A stretch of 5,972 nt of DNA from Trueperaceae bacterium (GTDB lineage Bacteria; Deinococcota; Deinococci; Deinococcales; Trueperaceae): the NCBI GenBank assembly GCA_007122815.1, contig SKSV01000135.1, positions 1 to 5,972 on the forward strand. Direction: 5' to 3'. Position numbers and translations under genes: made by a program. The notes below the pieces were generated by a model. It saw only the letters and a list, made by a program, of their open reading frames with translations. It was not told where the DNA came from and made no database searches. Positions 1 to 5,009 of this stretch are shown one piece after another. The stretch's first letter is position 1. Every line of letters begins with the position of its first letter.

Positions 1-657
1 CGTCGCTCCTGTGCGGCTCTCCACGTCGATCACGACGTCTTCGAAGCTCACGGCCGCGGGCTTGGGTGGCTGCGGCTCGTGCGCGGCGGCCTGCTTGGCA
101 GCCGCTGCGACGGCCGCGGCCAACGACGGCGCGTCGTCCATCTCACCTTCCGCCGCGGTCGTGAGCGCCGCGGAGACGCCGGCGCTCAAGGCGTTGCCCT
201 CCAGGTCCCGCAGTCCGGCGGCTAGCCGGCGCACGTCGTCCGACACGGTGGAGTCGGACCAAGGCACTCCGTACCCTTCCACCCACACGTCGAGTCCTCG
301 GCGGTACACCCGGTGCGGACCGAGGTCGCCGTGCACGATCTCGCGCTCGGCCGCCTCGGCGAGCGCGGAGCAGGCGGCCACCGCGGCGGCGTCGTCCAGG
401 AGCGAGGGGCGATCGGTGACGGGCGAGGCGCCATCTACGAGGTCCGCGACCACGAACCCCTGCTCGTCTTCCCGGCCGACCTCGAGCACGCGGAAGGCGT
501 GAGGATGATCGAGCTCGGTCGCGCCTGCCACGGGCTCGCCCGGGAAGCGGTACAGCCGTACCGGCAGGCCCGTCACCGCGTCCAGCGCCCGCATCACGCT
601 CGCGGGACCCTGCTCGACGCTCTCTCCTGCGGGCGTGTAGCGCGTCGCGCGGCTCAT
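1..657 (-). CDS. Kinase-fold protein, probable pseudokinase (N-terminal 219 residues; runs off left edge)
   Basis: The reading frame from ATG at 657 is open on the minus strand to the window edge, so the C-terminus is missing. Seen: residues 30-80 resemble a protein-kinase N-lobe (VRLYRF at 33-38, then LDHPHAFRVLEVG at 49-61, like the 'HPNIVRVLEVG' stretch of Ser/Thr kinases, then a VVADLVDG hinge at 69-76). HGDLGPHRV at 109-117 occupies the catalytic-loop position of HRDLKPxNV. The VAIK lysine is replaced by Tyr36, the catalytic-loop Lys and Asn are Gly113 and Arg116, and DFG reads GYG at 128-130; only Asp111 survives. The fold spans about 185 residues, short for a kinase. An Ala/Pro-rich linker follows (170-203), and a new segment begins near 204 (SFEDVVIDVES). 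Inference: a pseudokinase sensor or scaffold, or a divergent small kinase; phosphotransfer is unlikely. No signal peptide or membrane segment lies in the visible part. No clear Shine-Dalgarno sequence precedes the start. The gene is divergent from mrp. Confidence 0.75.
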   Translation of the reverse strand, partial: MSRATRYTPAGESVEQGPASVMRALDAVTGLPVRLYRFPGEPVAGATELDHPHAFRVLEVGREDEQGFVVADLVDGASPVTDRPSLLDDAAAVAACSALAEAAEREIVHGDLGPHRVYRRGLDVWVEGYGVPWSDSTVSDDVRRLAAGLRDLEGNALSAGVSAALTTAAEGEMDDAPSLAAAVAAAAKQAAAHEPQPPKPAAVSFEDVVIDVESRTGAT

Positions 658-688
658 GGACGGTAGCGCGTCGCGCGGCTCATGGACG
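637..688. repeat. 26-bp perfect tandem duplication across the start of the kinase-like gene
   Basis: The unit at 637-662 is repeated exactly at 663-688. Each copy carries the minus-strand start ATG and the next six codons (MSRATRY). Because 26 is not a multiple of three, the copies are in different frames. The outer ATG (683-681) opens a nine-codon ORF, MSRATRYRP, whose TGA (658-656) overlaps the inner ATG (657-655) as ATGA. The kinase-like gene proper starts from the inner ATG. Confidence 0.93.
656..683 (-). other. Nine-codon upstream mini-ORF overlapping the kinase-like start
   Basis: ATG at 683-681 begins MSRATRYRP and stops at TGA 658-656, sharing bases with the ATG of the main gene (stop-start overlap ATGA). 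This arrangement is typical of translational coupling. The mini-ORF is a by-product of the 26-bp duplication and lacks a visible Shine-Dalgarno sequence, so whether it is translated is unknown. The peptide is unlikely to matter in itself; the effect, if any, would be on initiation at the downstream ATG. Confidence 0.4.
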
Positions 689-743
689 GCGCGAACCGTG
701 ATCGCTAGGGGGGCGGCTCGAACGCTCTAGGAGCATCGCTTCG

Positions 744-772
744 AGTTTACCGGCAGGCCTGCTCACCAACAA
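744..772 (-). promoter_or_regulatory. Sigma70-like promoter for the kinase-like gene
   Basis: Read on the minus strand, TTGTTG (772-767) and TAAACT (749-744) are separated by exactly 17 bp, the optimal spacing for a housekeeping sigma factor. Transcription would start near 737, leaving an untranslated leader of about 80 bases before the ATG at 657. The spacer contains a 10-bp perfect palindrome (753-762) that could be an operator. The -10 matches the consensus at four of six positions and the -35 at three of six. Confidence 0.5.
753..762. repeat. 10-bp palindrome GCAGGCCTGC in the promoter spacer
   Basis: A perfect palindrome lies between the -35 and -10 elements of the minus-strand promoter. 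Its position would suit a dimeric regulator binding over the promoter. In DNA this rich in G and C, a 10-bp palindrome can occur by chance, so operator function is only a suggestion. Confidence 0.35.
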
Positions 773-817
773 GGCTCGCGAACCGATCACGCTGCCGGGC
801 CCGAGTCGGCCCGAGCG

Positions 818-854
818 TTACGGAGCGCCGCCAAGCCTGGTACGGTCGCTGGCA
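818..854 (+). promoter_or_regulatory. Possible leaderless promoter for mrp
   Basis: TACGGT at 841-846 fits the TAnnnT -10 pattern and lies seven bases before the mrp ATG, so transcription would begin at or next to A854. A weak -35, TTACGG (818-823), sits 17 bp upstream. No convincing Shine-Dalgarno sequence precedes the ATG. Leaderless genes with this -10 placement are known to be common in Deinococcus. The -35 match is poor, hence the low confidence. Confidence 0.35.
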
Positions 855-1906
855 TGTCCGCCAGCGAAGCGAGCCTCAGCGAAGCGTTAGCGACCGTCAT
901 CGATCCGGAGCTGAACCAGGACCTGGTGAGCCTTGGCATGATCGAGCGTGTCGCAGTCGACGGCGGAGCCGTCACGGTGACGGTGCAGCTCACCACCCCG
1001 GCGTGTCCCATGAAGGCCCAGATCGAGGCCGACGTGATGCGTGCTGTGTCGGGTGTCGAGGGCGTGGAGCGCGTGTCCGTGGAGTTCACGGCCGAGGTCC
1101 GCGGCAGCCCGAAGGAGGCGCTTCCGGGCGTCAAGCACGTGATCTCGGTCGGGTCGGGTAAGGGTGGGGTCGGCAAGTCCACCGTTGCCGCCAACCTCGC
1201 CGCCGCTCTGGCCCAGGACGGCGCCGCGGTGGGTGTGCTCGACGCCGACATCTACGGTCCGAGCCAGGCGAAGATGTTCTCGGTCGAGGGCAAGCGCCTC
1301 ATGGCTGACGACGAGAAGCGCATCATCCCCTTGCAGAACTTCGGCGTGAAGGTGATCTCGATCGCCAACCTGGTCGAGGACGGCCAGGCGCTCACGTGGC
1401 GCGGTCCGATCCTGCACGGCACGCTGACGCAGCTCCTGCAGCAGACGGTCTGGGGCGACCTGGACTACCTCGTGGTCGACCTGCCGCCCGGCACGGGAGA
1501 CGTCCAGCTCTCGCTAGGTCAGCTCGTCGACCTCACCGGCATGGTGCTCGTCACCACCCCGCAGGACGTCGCCCTCATGGACGTGCGCCGCGCCTACACC
1601 ATGGCTCGCAAGACGCACCTGAACGTGCTGGGCGTCATCGAGAACATGAGCTGGTACGAGCTGCCCGACGGCAGCCGCGACCTGATCTTCGGTGAGGGTG
1701 GCGCCGCCACCTTCGCGGACCAGGAGGGACTGCCGTTGCTCGGTCAGATCCCCATCACCCGCGGCCTGCGTGAGAGCGGCGATGCCGGTGTGCCGCTCGT
1801 GATCGCGGAGCCGGACAACCCCAGCGCGCAAGCGCTGCGGCGCGCCGCGCGCCTGCTGGCGGGGCAGGTCTCAGTCCAGGCGCTGAACACGCTTCCCGTG
1901 GTCTGA
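854..1906 (+). CDS. mrp: Mrp/NBP35-family P-loop ATPase, Fe-S cluster carrier-like (MIP18 domain + ParA/MinD-type ATPase)
   Basis: 350 residues, a full length for the Mrp/ApbC family, whose members bind and transfer [4Fe-4S] clusters to apoproteins in the cytosol in an ATPase-dependent way. Residues 6-82 form the MIP18/DUF59 domain (IDPEL at 16-20, LGMI at 27-30, TTPACPM at 47-53 with the usual Cys51). Residues 94-335 are the SIMIBI-class ATPase: deviant Walker A GKGGVGKST (102-110), LDADIYGPSQ (129-138), VVDLPPGTGD (207-216), TTPQDVALMD (234-243), GVIENMSW (260-267) and FGEGG (279-283). Oddity: between ENMS and FGEGG, where many family members carry CPxC ligating a bridging cluster, this protein reads WYELPDGSRDLI. 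Cys51 is the only cysteine in the whole protein. As I recall, actinobacterial Mrp proteins share this loss. The start at 854 gives a normal DUF59 N-terminus. The gene stands alone, divergent from the kinase-like gene, and ends about 35 bp before the valS T-box. Confidence 0.93.
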   Translation: MSASEASLSEALATVIDPELNQDLVSLGMIERVAVDGGAVTVTVQLTTPACPMKAQIEADVMRAVSGVEGVERVSVEFTAEVRGSPKEALPGVKHVISVGSGKGGVGKSTVAANLAAALAQDGAAVGVLDADIYGPSQAKMFSVEGKRLMADDEKRIIPLQNFGVKVISIANLVEDGQALTWRGPILHGTLTQLLQQTVWGDLDYLVVDLPPGTGDVQLSLGQLVDLTGMVLVTTPQDVALMDVRRAYTMARKTHLNVLGVIENMSWYELPDGSRDLIFGEGGAATFADQEGLPLLGQIPITRGLRESGDAGVPLVIAEPDNPSAQALRRAARLLAGQVSVQALNTLPVV

Positions 1907-1910
1907 GCCC

Positions 1911-1944
1911 GCGACCGAGCTCGTTACCGTGTATGCTCGTCGAC
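1911..1944 (+). promoter_or_regulatory. Candidate promoter of the valS T-box leader
   Basis: TATGCT at 1932-1937 is a plausible -10 hexamer (four of six consensus bases) placed so that transcription would start near 1944, at the foot of T-box Stem I. The -35 region around 1909-1916 is GC-rich and poor. The match between the predicted start and the start of the structured leader is the main support. Confidence 0.4.
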
Positions 1945-2281
1945 GACGGGAGGAGTAGCCCTCCCGCGGCCGCCAGAGAAGCCGGGTGACCGATCCACGG
2001 TGACGGTCGCTGAGAGCCTGGCGCGGCCGCCGGGGTGAACGTCGCCCGCCACGCCGCGAAAGCGCGAGTGCTCGCGCTAGCGCCCGCTCCGAGCGCTATC
2101 GCGGCGTCAGAGGCAGAAGGGCGCACTGGCGCCTGCGTAGAGCCTCCGGAGGACGGTCCGTCTGGGCCGCAGCCGCCCCGAGAGTGCGGCTTTCGAGAGC
2201 CCCGGAACACGCCGGGGAAGCGCGGTGGTACCGCGGGGTACGGCACCTCGTCCGCAGCTAGCACGCCTTTCGCCTAACGGT

Positions 2282-2298
2282 CCCGGGAACAGCCCGGG
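2282..2298 (+). other. GC hairpin between T-box and valS ribosome site
   Basis: CCCGGG (2282-2287) and CCCGGG (2293-2298) can form a 6-bp hairpin with a five-base loop. It is followed by CTCGCGCAGG, not a U-run, so it does not look like an intrinsic terminator. It lies inside the loop closed by the proposed sequestrator pairing (2249-2253 with 2311-2315) and would bring those two strands closer together. Confidence 0.55.
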
Positions 2299-2305
2299 CT
2301 CGCGC

Positions 2306-2313
2306 AGGGAGGA
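2306..2313 (+). promoter_or_regulatory. valS Shine-Dalgarno sequence
   Basis: AGGGAGGA ends seven bases before ATG 2321 and is the only strong ribosome-binding site in the neighbourhood. It fixes the valS start at 2321. An in-frame ATG further upstream (2225) lies inside the T-box antisequestrator and can be dismissed. GGACG (2311-2315), overlapping this site, can pair with CGUCC at 2249-2253 in the predicted OFF state. Confidence 0.85.
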
Positions 2314-2320
2314 CGCTCGC

Positions 2321-4996
2321 ATGACGAAACCAAGCCCGCAGGCCCCACCGCAGCTCGCATCCCAGTACGATCCGCGCGAAGTCGAGCCGCGCTGGGCGCG
2401 ACGCTGGTGGGAGGAGCCCTTCCGCGCCGATCCCGAGAGCGGGAAACCCCCCTTCACCATCGTCATCCCGCCGCCGAACGTGACGGGCAACCTGCACTTG
2501 GGGCACGCCTTCGACAACACCATCATCGACGCGCTGATCCGCTACAAGCGCATGCGCGGGTTCGAGGCGCTCTTCCAGCCGGGCACCGATCACGCCGGGA
2601 TCTCCACGCAGGTGCAGGTGGAGCGAGCGCTGGCCGACGAGGGCCTCGACCGCCACGAGTTGGGCCGTGAGGCGTTCTTGAAGCGCATGTGGGCCTGGAA
2701 GGACCTCTATGGCGGCATCATCTTCGAGCAGTTACAGCGGCTGGGGGTCACCGCCGACTGGTCGCGCACCCGCTTCACCATGGACGAAGGCCTCTCGCGC
2801 GCGGTCCGCACGCAGTTCGTGGAGCTCTACCATCGCGGGCTGGTCTACCGCGGCGAACGCATAGTTCACTGGGACCCGCTCAGCCAGACCACTCTCTCCG
2901 ACCTCGAAGTCGACCGTGACGAGCGACCAGGTAAGCTCTACACGCTCGCCTACGAGCTCGAGGGTGCGGAAGCTGCGCCGGCGAGCCGCGCTGGGGAGGG
3001 CTCCGGCGAGGCGATCCTGATCGCCACGGTGCGGCCCGAGACCATCTTCGGCGACGTGGCGTTGGCGGTGCACCCGGACGACCCACGCTACGCGGCGCTC
3101 GAAGGAAGGCGCGTGCGCGTGCCGCTGACCGAGCGCTACGTCCCGGTGATCACCGACGAGGCCGTCGAGCGTGACTTCGGCACCGGGGCGCTGAAGATCA
3201 CGCCGGCTCACGACCCCACCGACTTCGAGATCGGCGAGCGCCACTCCCTCCCGCGCCCTTCCGTGATCGACCGAGACGCGCGGCTCTGCAGCGACCTGGT
3301 TCCCGAGCGCTTCCGCGGCATGGAGCGCTTCGAAGCCCGCGAGGCGGTCGTGCAGGCGTTGCGCGAGAGCGGTGAGTTGCGCGAAGTGCGCGATCACAGC
3401 GTGGCTCTGGGCGTTTCGCAGCGCACCAAGGCGGTGGTCGAGCCGCTCCTGTCACTGCAGTGGTTCTACGACGTCCGCCCTGCCGCGAAGCGCGTGCTGG
3501 CAGCGCTACAGGCCGGCGAGATGCGGGTCGTGCCCGAGCGTTACGAGAAGGTGAACCGTGACTGGCTCGAGGCGATCCGTCCCTGGAACATCTCGCGCCA
3601 GCTCTGGTGGGGGCACCGGATCCCCGCCTGGTACGACGAGGAGGGCAACGTCATCGTGCCCGACCCGAGCGACCCCGCGCGTGACCCCACGGACGACCCG
3701 CGCTACGCGGGGCGCGAGCTGCGCCAGGACCCCGACGTCTTCGACACCTGGTTCAGCAGCAACCTGTGGCCGTTCAGCACGCTCGGCTGGCCGGACGAGT
3801 CCGATCCCTTCTTCCAGCGCTTCTACCCCACGGACGTGCTGGTCACCGGTTACGACATCCTCTTCTTCTGGGTCGCGCGCATGCAGCTCGCGGCCTACGA
3901 GTTGACCGGTCGCGCTCCGTTCCACACGGTCATGCTGCACGGGCTCGTGCTCGACGCACAGGGCCAGAAGATGTCGAAGTCGAAGGGCAACGGCATCGAT
4001 CCGCTCGAGGTCATCGACGCCAGCGGCGCGGACGCCCTACGCTTCGCCACGGCGTACGCCTCCACCGGCGCTCAGGACGTTCGTTGGGACGACCGCCGGG
4101 TCGAGATGGGGCGCGCCTTCGCCAACAAGCTCTGGAACGCGGCACGCTTCGCCCTGCCACACCTGGCGGCAGGGGATGACTCGGTCGCTGGGCCCGCCGC
4201 GCGTCTGGCCGACCGTTGGATGCGCAGCCGCGCGGATCGCGCCGTGGCGGCCGTCACCCGGCACATGGAGGACTACGACCTGGGGCTCGCGGCCAGGGCC
4301 GTGTACGAGGCGGTCTGGTCGGAGTTCTGCGACTGGTACCTGGAGGCGGCCAAGCCGGCGCTGCGCGCGGGCGACGAGGGCACCCGTGCGACCTTGGCGG
4401 GCAGCCTCGCGACCTTCCTGCAGATCTTGCACCCGCTGATGCCGTTCATAACCTCGGAGCTCTGGGAGGCGCTCGGGCGGGAAGCGCAGGTGGCGCTCTC
4501 GAGCTGGCCCCGGGTCGACGAGGGCGCTCGGGACGAGGCTGCAGAAGAGGATTTCGCGCGGCTCCAGGCTGCGGTCAGTGCGGTCCGCCAGCTGCGCGTG
4601 GAGGCGGGTTTGGCCCCCGGGCAGGTCCTCGCCGTGGTCGTCGAGGGCTCCGCGGCGGAGGTGGTGGCGCGGGAAGCCGAGGTCTTCGGCTCGCTCGCCC
4701 GAGCGCGCGTTCTCGACGCGCTCCCCACGGGTGCCAGCCTCGCGCGTTCGCTGCCCGAGTGCACCGTGCGGCTCCCGCTGGAGGGTGTCGTGGACGTCGA
4801 GTCGTGGCGCGCGCGGCAGCAGAAGCGTTTGGCCGACGCGCGCGCCGCGCTGCGCAAGCACGAGGGCAAGCTAGCGAACGAACGTTTCGTGGCGAACGCT
4901 CCGAGCGCGGTCGTCGCGGAGGAGCGCAGGCGTGCCGCTGAGGCGACGGAGCTCATCGCGTCGATCGAGGCGAGTCTAGAGGCCCTCTCCACCTGA
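2321..4996 (+). CDS. valS: Valyl-tRNA synthetase (ValRS), class Ia
   Basis: 891 residues, the normal length for bacterial ValRS. It charges tRNA-Val with valine using ATP and hydrolyses mischarged Thr-tRNA-Val. Seen: PPPNVTG (50-56) and the HIGH motif as HLGH (59-62); the CP1 editing domain at roughly 205-370 with TVRPET (236-241), GTGALKITPAHDP (287-299) and catalytic-type Asp298; WNISRQLWWGHRIPAW (422-437) and DTWFSS (475-480); KMSKS at 550-554; an anticodon-binding helical domain from about 625; and a C-terminal coiled-coil arm at about 823-891 that binds tRNA. The stem-contact region reads HWDPLSQTTLSDLEV (183-197), so the CxxC zinc knuckle I recall in Thermus ValRS is absent here, as in E. 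coli-type enzymes. A small Ala/Gly-rich insert (213-230) sits in the editing domain. Start chosen from the Shine-Dalgarno sequence at 2306-2313. Expression is probably governed by the valine T-box directly upstream. The gene converges on the E1-rhodanese gene. Confidence 0.98.
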   Translation: MTKPSPQAPPQLASQYDPREVEPRWARRWWEEPFRADPESGKPPFTIVIPPPNVTGNLHLGHAFDNTIIDALIRYKRMRGFEALFQPGTDHAGISTQVQVERALADEGLDRHELGREAFLKRMWAWKDLYGGIIFEQLQRLGVTADWSRTRFTMDEGLSRAVRTQFVELYHRGLVYRGERIVHWDPLSQTTLSDLEVDRDERPGKLYTLAYELEGAEAAPASRAGEGSGEAILIATVRPETIFGDVALAVHPDDPRYAALEGRRVRVPLTERYVPVITDEAVERDFGTGALKITPAHDPTDFEIGERHSLPRPSVIDRDARLCSDLVPERFRGMERFEAREAVVQALRESGELREVRDHSVALGVSQRTKAVVEPLLSLQWFYDVRPAAKRVLAALQAGEMRVVPERYEKVNRDWLEAIRPWNISRQLWWGHRIPAWYDEEGNVIVPDPSDPARDPTDDPRYAGRELRQDPDVFDTWFSSNLWPFSTLGWPDESDPFFQRFYPTDVLVTGYDILFFWVARMQLAAYELTGRAPFHTVMLHGLVLDAQGQKMSKSKGNGIDPLEVIDASGADALRFATAYASTGAQDVRWDDRRVEMGRAFANKLWNAARFALPHLAAGDDSVAGPAARLADRWMRSRADRAVAAVTRHMEDYDLGLAARAVYEAVWSEFCDWYLEAAKPALRAGDEGTRATLAGSLATFLQILHPLMPFITSELWEALGREAQVALSSWPRVDEGARDEAAEEDFARLQAAVSAVRQLRVEAGLAPGQVLAVVVEGSAAEVVAREAEVFGSLARARVLDALPTGASLARSLPECTVRLPLEGVVDVESWRARQQKRLADARAALRKHEGKLANERFVANAPSAVVAEERRRAAEATELIASIEASLEALST

Positions 4997-5009
4997 GTCC
5001 GGGGCGGAT

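Larger units (their letters stand above)
1941..2320 (+). promoter_or_regulatory. T-box riboswitch (valine-specific), leader of valS, probably translational
   Basis: A 5' leader RNA that senses the charging state of tRNA-Val. Stem I: AGUA at 1954-1957; upper stem 1963-1976 pairing with 2018-2034, with small bulges; distal bulge AGAGA (1975-1979) opposite UGAGAGCC (2011-2018); apical helix 1986-1992 with 2004-2010. The internal loop 3' strand reads UGAAC-GUC-G, placing specifier GUC (Val) at 2041-2043. The linker has a 9-bp helix (2051-2059 with 2099-2107) enclosing two hairpins. A Stem III candidate pairs 2166-2171 with 2185-2190. The antisequestrator is textbook: 2222-2225 pairs with 2252-2255 around bulge UGGUACC (2226-2232), and GCG 2233-2235 pairs with CGU 2249-2251. 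UGGU is complementary to the ACCA end of tRNA-Val. No terminator with a U-run is present. CGUCC (2249-2253) is complementary to GGACG (2311-2315), which overlaps the valS Shine-Dalgarno sequence, so uncharged tRNA would switch translation on (inference). Confidence 0.92.

Noticed and set aside
11..502. Plus-strand open frame rich in Ser, Thr and Ala
   Set aside because: Low-complexity composition typical of an antisense shadow; the minus strand here encodes a protein with recognisable kinase-fold patterns.
887..1417. Minus-strand open frame opposite mrp
   Set aside because: The plus strand carries an unmistakable Mrp protein with intact ATPase motifs; the antisense frame has no recognisable motif and is an effect of high GC.
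2035..2277. Small open frame within the valS leader
   Set aside because: The region is fully explained as T-box RNA, there is no ribosome site for this frame, and the protein has no pattern.
2282..2298. GC hairpin as an intrinsic terminator of the T-box
   Set aside because: No U-run follows the stem; the complementarity of the T-box 3' strand to the ribosome site fits translational control better.
2225..2320. In-frame N-terminal extension of ValS from a start at 2225
   Set aside because: The extension is encoded by T-box antisequestrator and sequestrator sequence, lacks a ribosome site, and the strong Shine-Dalgarno sequence at 2306-2313 selects ATG 2321.
2732..3397. Long minus-strand open frame inside valS
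   Set aside because: It lies wholly within the conserved valS catalytic and editing region and shows no domain pattern of its own.
4997..5009. Terminator between the convergent valS and E1-rhodanese genes
   Set aside because: Only 13 bases separate the stop codons and I see no convincing stem with a T-run there or just inside either gene.
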